64,000 nt of DNA, from the NCBI GenBank assembly GCA_024761205.1, contig JAMASS010000005.1, forward strand, positions 1-64,000, written 5' to 3'. How positions within the stretch are numbered: position 1 is the stretch's first letter; each line of letters begins with the position of its first letter. The DNA is from Limisphaerales bacterium (GTDB taxonomy: Bacteria > Verrucomicrobiota > Verrucomicrobiia > Limisphaerales > AAA164-E04). Below, piece after piece: positions 25,693 to 34,109 of the stretch. Position numbers and translations under genes: made by a program. The notes beneath the pieces are model-generated. The model did not search any database, was not told the DNA's origin, and saw only the letters and a list, made by a program, of their open reading frames with translations.

Positions 25693-26721
25693 TTAGGTTC
25701 GACTGGAAGAAGCCACACGTTTGAGGAACTGCAATTCCTGTAACACGCGACCGGTGCCCTCGGCGACCGCTGTCAGCGGGTCGTCACCAATATGGACTGG
25801 CAATCCCGTTTCATCCGCCACCATACGATCGATCCCTCGCAACAAGGCACCCCCGCCGGCAACGACAATTCCTCGGTCAACCAAGTCAGAAGCCAACTCA
25901 GGAGGACAACGTTCTAACGTAATACGAATTGATTCCAAAATACTCGTCAACGGCTCTTTCAGCGCTTCCCGAATCTCTTCCGAACAAATGGCCAAGGTCT
26001 TGGGCAATCCAGAACTCAAGTCCCGGCCCTTAACCTCCATGGTCAACTCCTCATCCAGCGGGAAAGCTGAACCTATACGGATTTTTATCTCTTCCGCAGT
26101 GCGCTCACCTATCATCAAATTGTAGGCACGCTTCATGTGGGCCACGATTGTTTCATCAAACTCATCCCCACCCACCCGGAGACTCCGGGCAAAAACAATT
26201 CCAGCCAGGGAAATGATGGCAATCTCACAAGTCCCACCTCCAATATCTACGATCATATTCCCCGCCGGCTCATGAACCGGCAACCCAACCCCAATGGCCG
26301 ACGCCATAGGCTGTTCAATCAAGTAAACTTCCCGAGCCCCCGCATGGGTGGCCGAATCCTTCACCGCCCTCTTTTCTACCTCGGTAATCCCCGAAGGAAC
26401 CGCAACCACAACTCGAGGCGCAATCAGTTTTCGAAAATGAACCTTTTGAATGAAATGCCGCAACATGGACTCGGTGATCTCAAAATCGGCGATCACTCCG
26501 TCCTTCATCGGCCGAATCGCCACAATATTGCTCGGCGTTCGACCTAACATCTTTTTAGCCTCATCACCGACGGCCAATACGTTGGTTGTCCCAGCCTGAA
26601 TCGCCACCACCGAGGGTTCGCGAAGCACAATGCCCTGATCTCGAACGAAAACCAATGAATTCGCCGTCCCAAGATCGATCCCAATATCATTCGAGAACAG
26701 GCCTTTAATTTGGGACAACAT
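25693..26721 (-). CDS. mreB: Rod-shape determining actin homologue MreB
   Basis: 342 residues from the ATG at 26721, matching the family start ([17 protein letters not shown]). The actin-fold phosphate motifs are intact: [25 protein letters not shown], and [15 protein letters not shown]. Other conserved parts are [15 protein letters not shown] and [16 protein letters not shown]. It polymerises on the inner membrane and positions the elongation machinery. First gene of the operon mreB-mreC-mreD-mrdA-rodA-rng; the promoter should lie in the 260 bases shared with the divergent gene at 26,981. Confidence 0.96.
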   Translation of the reverse strand: MLSQIKGLFSNDIGIDLGTANSLVFVRDQGIVLREPSVVAIQAGTTNVLAVGDEAKKMLGRTPSNIVAIRPMKDGVIADFEITESMLRHFIQKVHFRKLIAPRVVVAVPSGITEVEKRAVKDSATHAGAREVYLIEQPMASAIGVGLPVHEPAGNMIVDIGGGTCEIAIISLAGIVFARSLRVGGDEFDETIVAHMKRAYNLMIGERTAEEIKIRIGSAFPLDEELTMEVKGRDLSSGLPKTLAICSEEIREALKEPLTSILESIRITLERCPPELASDLVDRGIVVAGGGALLRGIDRMVADETGLPVHIGDDPLTAVAEGTGRVLQELQFLKRVASSSRT

Positions 26722-26980
26722 GAATGCAACTTGAAAAACAAAGCCGAGATAGACCACCCCACGCCCCAAGTCAAGCCATATCCCCCGCCAGCCATTGCAC
26801 CACTGTCTGAGAGACGGCAACACCATCACCCAAATGAGAGAACATCAACGGAATGTCCAGCGGAGACAATGCTTCCAGCTTGCCCCGGCTCCAACCCCTG
26901 AGAAACTGCCCCCAAACCGATGAAAAATAATCGCACCTCTCCTGTTGCTCTTGCCAAACTTCGTGTGGTAAATTCCTAGC

Positions 26981-27664
26981 ATGGAAGCAACGGACAAAAC
27001 AGCCATGTCGTCTACATCCCTTGCTGCCAAGCCGCAAACACACAACCCTCAAAGTGTTCGGATCATTCCAAGTTTCGGGAAGGCTCTGATCGTCGGAATG
27101 GTGATGGCGGGTCTTCTGCTCTCAAGCGATGCGGGACACATTTTATTCCAACCCGCGGTCGCTCATCAGGGGCATTCACCTGAGGCTGAACGCAGGGCGT
27201 GCGAGGACAGAGCACTTCGCAAGTCGGAAGCCCTTGAAGCCGATTACGATTTTATCTCAGGCATCTTACAGGACCAAAGAGACGCGAAAATCAGAGCGGC
27301 AGAAGACGCCTATGATATCCAAATGGAAGCGATCAGCGAATGGTCCACGATTTCAGCAGCAGGCATCTTGACCGCTTACACCATCTGCATGACGGCCGCC
27401 CTTGCTGCCAATGTGGTCAGCTTGGTTGCCATAGCGGCATGCTGGGGGACCAGAAACGCGGCCCTCTTCGCTCTTCACAAGCTGGTACAGTCGAAACGGA
27501 AGACAGCCGAGAATGTCAGAGAAGCCGCCCTTGATGCGGCATGGCGTTGGTATCACACAGCCATGAATCATTTAGGTACTTGGTATTTGGAAAGGAAAGA
27601 AGCCATTACAGCAGAGTTGAGTGATTGCCTTTTCAATGTTTATGAGCACGAAGCGTTTCACTAA
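26981..27664 (+). CDS. Exported or membrane protein of unknown function
   Basis: 227 residues. A hydrophobic segment around residue 35-55 (ALIVGMVMAGLLLSSDAG) looks like a signal or anchor preceded by a long polar N-terminus, so the true start may be the ATG at 27,005. A second hydrophobic stretch lies near 125-150 (AAGILTAYTICMTAALAANVVSLVAIAAC in shape). The rest is helical and charged (EADYDFISGILQDQRDAKIR). Six cysteines. No family recognised. Divergent from mreB and 39 bases before the next unknown gene, probably one operon. Confidence 0.65.
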   Translation: MEATDKTAMSSTSLAAKPQTHNPQSVRIIPSFGKALIVGMVMAGLLLSSDAGHILFQPAVAHQGHSPEAERRACEDRALRKSEALEADYDFISGILQDQRDAKIRAAEDAYDIQMEAISEWSTISAAGILTAYTICMTAALAANVVSLVAIAACWGTRNAALFALHKLVQSKRKTAENVREAALDAAWRWYHTAMNHLGTWYLERKEAITAELSDCLFNVYEHEAFH

Positions 27665-27703
27665 CCAACAACGGACAATCCTTAATCGACTTAACAAATC
27701 ACC

Positions 27704-28585
27704 ATGAGTAACAACAACAAGATTATTGCGGCGGTAGTCGTGATCACCGCGCTGGAGATCGTCACTTTCATGAGCATTGGCTTGGGAGATCGGGAGCAAG
27801 GCAACGCTCAAAATCCCCTTAATGACCTAGCCTCGCCACAAAACGGACCGGCAGCGGTCGTTTCCGAAAAGGGGCAAGAAACCGAGCCGGGTTGGATCAC
27901 ATCCCTTTTCTCAAACTTGTCCGATGAAATACTCGCTCCCATCCTTGTCGAGGCGGAACTGAAGTACGGCGAGGGAGTGGAGATCGACTGGGACGAGACC
28001 ATCGCCGACGCCGACGCAGTATTTAAGCTAGGGATTCAGGACTTCGAGTCGCAGGGTATTGACGTTACTCCGTCCCTTTTTCAGGGATTGGATGACTTCA
28101 GAAACATCACCTTGGAGAAAGCCATGAACGAAGCCCAAACGTTTTTTCAGGTCTTCACTCGAGGCAGCGACATCCGTAACGCTCGAAGGGAGGCGGAAGC
28201 CGACCGGAAGATAAAAGAGACAATTGCGTCCGCGGAGAAAAGATTTAAGGAAAGTCGTCACTGGACGAAAGAGGAACGGGAACGGAGGATGATCGAGAAA
28301 TATGGACTGGAGGGCTATTCCAAAATAAAATACGAAGCAGCAGTCAACTTCCGAAACCTGATAGCCGAGCATTGCCCTGAAACGTTGCCGATCGCGGACT
28401 CTGTGCTTGCCAAACAAGGCATCTTCTTCACGACCGAAGAAGAATCAGTAGAGCCTAATCAAGCAAAAAACGGCGCGATTGTGAATCCGTGGGACGACCC
28501 AGGATTTCTGGAATGGCTGAAATCGGAGCCGGTCCCTAACGACGCACCGGGGCCGGTCATCAACACGATCGTAAATCCGGAATAG
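27704..28585 (+). CDS. Membrane-anchored helical protein of unknown function
   Basis: 293 residues. One N-terminal hydrophobic segment (IIAAVVVITALEIVTFMSIG) anchors or exports it. The remainder is highly charged and mostly helical, with a predicted coiled-coil-like part near residues 160-200 (REAEADRKIKETIASAEKRF). The C-terminus is Pro/Asn rich (EPVPNDAPGPVINTIVNPE). No enzyme motif or known domain. Same style as the other anchored unknown proteins in this window (16,795; 30,634), though without clear sequence similarity to them. Converges on carB. Confidence 0.65.
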   Translation: MSNNNKIIAAVVVITALEIVTFMSIGLGDREQGNAQNPLNDLASPQNGPAAVVSEKGQETEPGWITSLFSNLSDEILAPILVEAELKYGEGVEIDWDETIADADAVFKLGIQDFESQGIDVTPSLFQGLDDFRNITLEKAMNEAQTFFQVFTRGSDIRNARREAEADRKIKETIASAEKRFKESRHWTKEERERRMIEKYGLEGYSKIKYEAAVNFRNLIAEHCPETLPIADSVLAKQGIFFTTEEESVEPNQAKNGAIVNPWDDPGFLEWLKSEPVPNDAPGPVINTIVNPE

Positions 28586-28700
28586 GCCGGAGAACCATTC
28601 GCCGGCGAGTCGTTCGTTGTTCACGGCAAGCCGCCCGGCGGGTTGACTGCTTTTCCGAAGTGAAGCGAAATACCGGCCTGGCATTCATTCGAGGCTATTT

Positions 28701-30524
28701 TCAGGCCAACCCCTGATGAAAATCTTGAAGCGCACTCACTGAGAAGCCGTACTGATTGATGGTTGAAATCGCCGACACGGCGGCTCTCGCACTTCCCAAA
28801 GTAGTGATAATCGGAACTCCACTGTAGACCGCCGTCGTCCGTATCTTGACTTCGTCATCTCGAGGGCTTTGTCCGGAGGGCGTGTTGATGACTAATTGGA
28901 TCTCTTTGTTCAGCAAAAGGTCTAAGGCATTGGGTCGGCCTTCCGATACCTTAGAAATTTCTCGAACTTCTAAACCCAGTTCACGCAACACGGCTGCCGT
29001 CCCGGAGGTAGAAACCAACTCAAACCCGAGACCGGCGAACTTCCGTGCCAGCGCACCGACATTAGGCTTATCGTAGTCACTGACACTAATAAAGACGCTG
29101 CCTTTGAGGGGGAGCGTAACCCCCGCTGCCATTTGCGATTTGCCAAACGCGACGCCAAGATTCCGGTCGATTCCCATCACCTCGCCGGTCGACTTCATCT
29201 CGGGGGAAAGCAGGATGTCTTGCCCGTGGAACCGATTGAACGGAAAGACCGACTCCTTGACGGTCCAGTAGCCGGGCTGAATCTCGTCGGTAAAACCCAG
29301 CGCCTCAAGCGTCTTGCCCGCCATCACTCGTGCTGCGAGTTTAGCCAGCGGAACTCCAATGGCCTTGCTAACAAAGGGCACCGTACGCGAGGCCCGCGGG
29401 TTGACTTCCAAAACATGGACGGCTTCATCCTTCACAGCATACTGCACGTTCATCAGGCCGACAATGTTCAGTCTCCGGGCCATGGCATGAGTGTGCCTCC
29501 GAATCGTCTCAACAACCTCCTCCGACAAATTGGGCGGCGGCAAAACCATTGCCGCATCACCGGAATGCACCCCGGCAAACTCAATGTGCTCCAACATGCC
29601 GACAACGACAACCGTACCCTCATCCGAGCCCTCAATATGACCCACATCAGCGATACAATCGACATCAACCTCAACAGCGTTTTCCAGAAACTCATCGACG
29701 AGCACCGGTCTCTCGGGAGACGCCTCCACTGCACTTCTCATGTAACGCCTGAGCTCGGCGTCCGAATAAACGATTTGCATCGCCCGTCCTCCAAGGACAA
29801 ACGATGGTCGCACCAACACTGGATAACCGAGCCTCCGCGCAACCGCGAGGGCCTCTTCCTCATTGGTCGCCACCCCATTTTCCGGCTGGCGGATTCCCAA
29901 GCCGCGAAGCATTTGGGCAAAGAGCTCTCGATCTTCGGCGATTTCGATGCTCTTTGGCGAAGTGCCGATGATCCGAACACCGTTATTCTCCAGCCCAATG
30001 GCCAAATTCAGAGGCGTTTGCCCTCCAAACTGAACGATCGCGCCCCAGCACTTCTCACGTTCATAAACGTGGAGCACATCCTCCAGTGTCAGCGGTTCGA
30101 AATATAGCCTGTCGCTCGTATCGTAGTCCGTCGAAACCGTCTCCGGATTCGAGTTGATCATGAGTGTTTCAAATCCATCTTCCCTTAATGCGAAAGACGC
30201 GTGGACACAGCAATAATCAAACTCAATCCCCTGGCCAATCCGATTCGGCCCGCCACCCAAAATCATCACTTTCCGGGCCTCGGACGGCACCACCTCATCG
30301 TCCCCCCGGTCATAAGATGAATAATAGTAAGGCGTATAAGCCTCAAACTCCGCCGCGCAGGTGTCCACCAAACGATAACTCGGCGCTAGTCCCATCCCTT
30401 TTCTCTCCTCGCGAATCCCAGACTCGCTGCGCCCCGTCAGCACGGCAATCTGCCGATCCGAAAATCCCAGAACCTTCGCCCTCTCCAACAATCCCGCCTC
30501 CAGCCTCTTCCTTCTTTCACCCAT
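28701..30524 (-). CDS. carB: Carbamoyl-phosphate synthase large chain, C-terminal part only
   Basis: About 607 residues from the ATG at 30524, against about 1,070 for full-length CarB. It begins inside the oligomerisation domain (GERRKRLEAGLLERAKVLGF; family residue ~480) and then has the second ATP-grasp synthetase half: ILGGGPNRIGQGIEFDYCCV, NSNPETVSTDYDTSDRLYFE, VQFGGQTPLNLA, RPSFVLGGRAMQIVY and VLEVNPRASRTVPFVSKAIG. The C-terminal MGS-like allosteric domain is complete (KGSVFISVSDYDKPNV to the end). The carboxyphosphate half is absent from the window; upstream lies an unrelated broken gene. Either the gene is split, as in some archaea and Aquificales, with the first half elsewhere, or it is truncated. 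The reading frame itself shows no damage, which favours selection. Confidence 0.88.
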   Translation of the reverse strand: MGERRKRLEAGLLERAKVLGFSDRQIAVLTGRSESGIREERKGMGLAPSYRLVDTCAAEFEAYTPYYYSSYDRGDDEVVPSEARKVMILGGGPNRIGQGIEFDYCCVHASFALREDGFETLMINSNPETVSTDYDTSDRLYFEPLTLEDVLHVYEREKCWGAIVQFGGQTPLNLAIGLENNGVRIIGTSPKSIEIAEDRELFAQMLRGLGIRQPENGVATNEEEALAVARRLGYPVLVRPSFVLGGRAMQIVYSDAELRRYMRSAVEASPERPVLVDEFLENAVEVDVDCIADVGHIEGSDEGTVVVVGMLEHIEFAGVHSGDAAMVLPPPNLSEEVVETIRRHTHAMARRLNIVGLMNVQYAVKDEAVHVLEVNPRASRTVPFVSKAIGVPLAKLAARVMAGKTLEALGFTDEIQPGYWTVKESVFPFNRFHGQDILLSPEMKSTGEVMGIDRNLGVAFGKSQMAAGVTLPLKGSVFISVSDYDKPNVGALARKFAGLGFELVSTSGTAAVLRELGLEVREISKVSEGRPNALDLLLNKEIQLVINTPSGQSPRDDEVKIRTTAVYSGVPIITTLGSARAAVSAISTINQYGFSVSALQDFHQGLA

Positions 30525-30527
30525 CAA
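30368..30527 (-). repeat. Source segment of a scrambled carB duplication
   Basis: Two short blocks of this carB 5' part, 30368-30386 (19 bases) and 30507-30527 (21 bases), recur exactly, in the same order and orientation, at 31907-31925 and 31937-31957. In the second copy the 120 bases between the blocks are reduced to 11. The copies flank the broken gene at 30,634-31,845. Confidence 0.85.
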
Positions 30528-30633
30528 AGGCCCAAATTAAACCCCGGAGAGACATCCCGACGCAATGCCGAACTCCCCGTTCCTTGCCCCGGTTTAAGGA
30601 GGGCGATTGGGGGAATCCCTCCCGGGTTGCCGC

Positions 30634-31845
30634 TCAATACCCGACGCCCGGCAGATTTGGCATTGTCATTCCCGGCGGCGGAATCATCTCTTGCGGGGCG
30701 GGTTTGACTTCGCCACGTTCGCGCATGGCCTCCACCTCCGCCAGCGTGGGCAGGTTGATGCTGCCATCTTTCTCCACGATCACCGGCACGCGCTCTCCCT
30801 GCTCGTTGATGAAGCTCACTTGCAAGTCTTCCCGCCACTTCACGGGGTCGCCGTCCTTGTCCACCAAGCGGCCGTTCTTCACACCCACCGGCGGGAAGAG
30901 CTCGGGCGCGACGGCTTTCAGGGAAGGGTCGCCCCGCTCGTAACTGATGCGGAATTGCCGGGTTTGTTCTGCCCAGTAGATTTCCGCCTGCTCATGCCAG
31001 CCGACATAAGGCACTAGCAACTCCTCCTCGCCGCTCAGCAAGCCTTGCGCTTCGTTCTTGCTTAATAATCCCGGGCTGCCATACCCCATCACATCGAGGG
31101 GCAGCTCTTCCATGCCTTCCATTTGCCTGACGAGCCGGCCGATGAGGCCGTTGGCCTCGGCTTCACCAGCGTCCGTTTCAAAGCGCGGTCGCAGCCATTT
31201 CCAACTTCTAAGATAGCTCCGCAGGCTTTCATGCGCGTTTTCCGCCACGTCGCCCCAGGTGAGGTAACTCAAGGGGTTCTTGCGCTCCTTCTTGCCCTCG
31301 CGCAAATAGTATTCATCAGGCTCATGTTCCAAAGCGGCATGGTAATAGTGGCGGAACATCCCAAAAGCACTGGCCATCTGCGCCGGGTTGTGCCCCCGGT
31401 CGTGTTCCTCTAGGATGCGGTAGAACTGCTCGAACTGCGGACTGAACCGCGTCTCGTCCTCAAAGAATGCTTTAAGTATGCTGTGATTGCCGCTCTCGGC
31501 GAAGCCCACGTTGGTTTCGGCCCCTCTAAAATGAATCTTCGGATTGAACTTCACCGAGGGATCGTGGATCGGTTTCCAAGGGAAGTTGGCTTTTCAGTTC
31601 GTCAGCCGCTGCGCCTCCGCCTTTTCGGCTTCTTCCCTCGCCCGGAGGGGATTCGTCAGCCGGTCATAAGCCCAGACTATCTCATGTTTGAGGGCCGATG
31701 TCTTGGCTCCCAGAGGCACCATCGGGTCCAGGAAAAAACGCACTCGGATCCCCAACCAACCGTGATAGCCGCCGCCAATGCTCAGCAAGAGCACAGCAAT
31801 AAAGGCCAGCAACCCAACGCCGATCAACCAATGCTTCTTCTTCAT
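30634..31845 (-). pseudogene. Nonsense-interrupted paralogue of the 16,795 protein
   Basis: The ATG at 31845 opens a frame with a membrane anchor (KKHWLIGVGLLAFIAVLLLS) that ends at a TGA at 31594-31596. The same frame continues without any shift to 30634, giving about 400 residues in total. Immediately after the TGA the protein reads KANFPWKPIHDPSVKFNP; the paralogue at 16,795 has W-KANFPFK at this place, so the stop most simply arose from a TGG tryptophan codon. Shared landmarks after that: RFSPQFEQFYRILEEHDRG, NPAQMASAFGMFRHYYHA, YLTWGDVAENAHESL and LLVPYVGWHEQAEIYW. The C-terminus differs and is Pro-rich. It occupies the space where the first half of carB would be expected. Confidence 0.8.
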
Positions 31846-31906
31846 CTCAGTCTGCTCCCTTTCTGAATCATCTGGCAGTAGATTCCCAGTTGAAATCCGC
31901 CACCCG

Positions 31907-31957
31907 CCAAACGATAACTCGGCGCCGGTCCCGCCGCTTCCTTCTTTCACCCATCAA
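31907..31957 (-). repeat. Shortened copy of the carB 5' segment
   Basis: 51 bases holding two blocks (19 and 21 bases) identical to carB at 30368-30386 and 30507-30527, with about 109 bases lost between them. It encodes a fragment LMGERRKR in frame with sequence further upstream, so it may mark the old junction of the missing carB N-terminal half. Confidence 0.85.
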
Positions 31958-32273
31958 CGAGCCGGATTGAAACGCCAAACCCCGCGCCGGCGCAAAAGAA
32001 AAACCTCCCGCCTCCCGAAGAAAACCGGCCGTCACTATCAGCCCCTCCGCCAAACCACGGTCCAAAAACCATATGCCATCCCGCTCCTCATGTGCTCGTT
32101 TTTCCGCCGTCATACAAACAGCAAATGGACCGCTCATAGCTGACCACACGCTTGCCGAGCCGCTGATCACCCCGGCGGCGCCCGCAAGGTGGAAACGGCC
32201 TCGGCCCGGAAGCTCAAACCGGACCGACCGCCAAAAGACCATCACGCCGACAATCATGAAACCAATGGTTCAA
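31958..32273. other. GC-rich intergenic stretch, no clear gene
   Basis: About 315 bases between the J-domain gene and the carB remnant. A minus-strand frame of 129 codons (31,868-32,257) is open across it and runs into the carB-like block, but its product shows no recognisable family; it does not resemble the missing part of CarB. I see no RNA gene or strong terminator. Confidence 0.35.
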
Positions 32274-32855
32274 TCATTTCAAACCCATCAGTTCCTTCCT
32301 CAGCCAAGCACAAATTTTGCGGTCAATTTTACGGCCGATGATCCAACCGATTGTTCCGCCAAAGATGGCGCCGGGGATGCCGCAGCAAATGACGATGATG
32401 CCAAAAAAGGCGGGGGGCTCCACGGGGTGATAGATGATCCCGAGAATGCCAATGAAGATCCAGCTGAAGGCGAAAACGGAGATGAATGCGAAGAGTGCGC
32501 CACTATTGATGATAGTTATACCGCAGACGAGGATGTGGGTGAATCTTTCGAGGAAGCTGACGATGTCAGGAACGTCCGGTTTCGGCGACGGTTCTGACTT
32601 GGTTGATTCCGATTGGCCTTGCCGAGGGCGGGAGCGCGGGGTTTCGCCGTGTTTCAGGTAGCGTTGGAGAATGTCATGGGCTTGATTGGTGGCTTGCATC
32701 CGTTCCTGCGCCTTGCGCTGCAAGTCGGGATTGGCGGCAAAGCGGTCGGGATGCCAGACCTGAACGAGTTGGCGCCAAGCTTTTTGGACTTGGGGCAAGG
32801 TGGCGCCCGGTTCTAATTCCAGCGTTTGGTAAGCGCGTCTGATTTCGTCCGTCAT
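32274..32855 (-). CDS. J-domain membrane protein
   Basis: 193 residues. Residues 1-70 form a DnaJ domain: RRAYQTLELEPGATLPQVQK, AWRQLVQVWHPDRFA with the HPD tripeptide that stimulates DnaK ATPase, then QATNQAHDILQRYL. A polar linker leads to two or three membrane segments (HILVCGITIINSGALFAFI, FSWIFIGILGIIY, FFGIIVICCGIPGAIFGG) and a basic tail. No Gly/Phe or zinc region, so it is a specialised type C J-protein that would recruit DnaK to a membrane site. Its neighbours are the interrupted anchored protein and the aminotransferase. Confidence 0.87.
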   Translation of the reverse strand: MTDEIRRAYQTLELEPGATLPQVQKAWRQLVQVWHPDRFAANPDLQRKAQERMQATNQAHDILQRYLKHGETPRSRPRQGQSESTKSEPSPKPDVPDIVSFLERFTHILVCGITIINSGALFAFISVFAFSWIFIGILGIIYHPVEPPAFFGIIVICCGIPGAIFGGTIGWIIGRKIDRKICAWLRKELMGLK

Positions 32856-32924
32856 GCGGGAGGGACCCTACACGGTTTGCCGTTCCGAGGGCAACAACGG
32901 GAAAGGGCGCCGGGGCGTTGCCCG

Positions 32925-34109
32925 TCAAGCGCTCAATCCGGCGAGGGCGGCGTCCAATTCCGCGTCGGTATTGTAGAAATGGGGCGAAAACCGGATGTAC
33001 TTCTGCCCGGACCGGACTTCGCGCAACGAGGCTCTCACCTTCATCTTTCCCAAAATCTCAAAGACGCCTGCAATGTCTCGCCGAGGATGAGTGATCGACA
33101 ACATGCCGCCCCATGCAGCGCCTGCCGCTTCGTCAACCACGGGCTCGTAGCCGGCCCTCCGAGCACCCTCGATCAAATAAGCGCGTTTCCGATTCAGCTC
33201 CGCCCCGATCGCCGACACTCCGATATCCAGAATCAACTTCACCGCCGTGTTCAAGCCGACCAAACCCAACAGATTCGCCGTGCCCGCCTCATACCGGCGC
33301 GCGCCCGGTCGAAACTCGAGTCGATCTCTCGCCACAAAACCAGGACAGTCCAAATTGTTCCATCCCCACCCGGTCGGCCGCAGTCGATCCTGCCACTCCT
33401 CAGACACATGGAGAACTCCCGCCGCACCCGGCCCCAACAACCACTTACGAGAGTCAGCGGCCATAAAATCCACCTGCGCTAGACTCGTGGGAAAGGCGCC
33501 GACTGATTGAATCCCATCAACGCATAAAGCGATGCCCCGTCCGTGCAACGCCCAACCAATGGTGTCCAAATCAATCCGAAAGCCCGAAAGATAATGGCAC
33601 GAAGCCAGCGCCACCAACCGGGTGCGTCCATCGACCTGCTTCAAAACATCATCGACTGAGATGCAGCCCAAACGGCTCACCTCAACAGACCTCACCTCCA
33701 CTTCTCGCGCCTGCAAAGCCAACCACGGATAGACATTCGAGGGGTAGTCATCCCGGTAAATAACCACATTGTCGCCTGCTCGAAAAGGGAAGCCGGCGGC
33801 GACCAGACTAAGCGCATTGCTGGTCGATCCGGTTAGCGCAACCTCATCGGGATCGACCTTGAGCAGATCGGCTACTGAACGCCGGGTGTCCTCGACAATC
33901 GAGCCAGCGGCGGTTTCCTGGTCACTCGACTGAGAGGCCGACAAATAGCCAGCCATTCGATCGGCAACTCGCCTCGGCAAAGGGCAAATTCCGGCGTGAG
34001 CCAAATAGACCTGTTTCCGAGCAACGGGAAATTCGGACTGGCGGAGTGATTCGTCCTTCAAGAGTTCAACAATCGAAGGCACCGGGGCATCCTTTGGTGT
34101 TGCCTTCAA
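32925..34109 (-). CDS. Class V aminotransferase (cysteine desulfurase/kynureninase-like)
   Basis: About 394 residues from a TTG that overlaps the upstream stop (TTGA); a GTG at 34082 is an alternative. PLP fold type I. Visible: VYLAHAGICPLPRRV at the N-terminus, LTGSTSNALSLVA (phosphate binding), CVDGIQSVGAFP (the Asp that pairs with PLP nitrogen), and the Schiff-base lysine in ADSRKWLLGPGAAGVL near residue 225. It lacks the mobile catalytic-cysteine loop of IscS/NifS, so desulfurase activity is doubtful; isopenicillin-epimerase-like or lyase activity is possible. Coupled to the GspF-like gene. Confidence 0.83.
   Translation of the reverse strand: MKATPKDAPVPSIVELLKDESLRQSEFPVARKQVYLAHAGICPLPRRVADRMAGYLSASQSSDQETAAGSIVEDTRRSVADLLKVDPDEVALTGSTSNALSLVAAGFPFRAGDNVVIYRDDYPSNVYPWLALQAREVEVRSVEVSRLGCISVDDVLKQVDGRTRLVALASCHYLSGFRIDLDTIGWALHGRGIALCVDGIQSVGAFPTSLAQVDFMAADSRKWLLGPGAAGVLHVSEEWQDRLRPTGWGWNNLDCPGFVARDRLEFRPGARRYEAGTANLLGLVGLNTAVKLILDIGVSAIGAELNRKRAYLIEGARRAGYEPVVDEAAGAAWGGMLSITHPRRDIAGVFEILGKMKVRASLREVRSGQKYIRFSPHFYNTDAELDAALAGLSA

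Noticed and set aside
31594-31596. TGA in the 30,634 gene as selenocysteine or recoded codon
   Set aside because: The paralogue has Trp, not Cys, at this position and no selenocysteine element could be seen; other genes here use TGA as stop.
31868-32257. 129-codon minus-strand frame between the J-domain gene and the carB remnant
   Set aside because: It includes the carB-derived LMGERRKR block but the rest does not resemble CarB or another family; kept only as a possible relic.
32925-34109. Aminotransferase as a second cysteine desulfurase
   Set aside because: The loop carrying the catalytic cysteine of IscS/NifS/SufS proteins is not visible; only the class V fold can be claimed.
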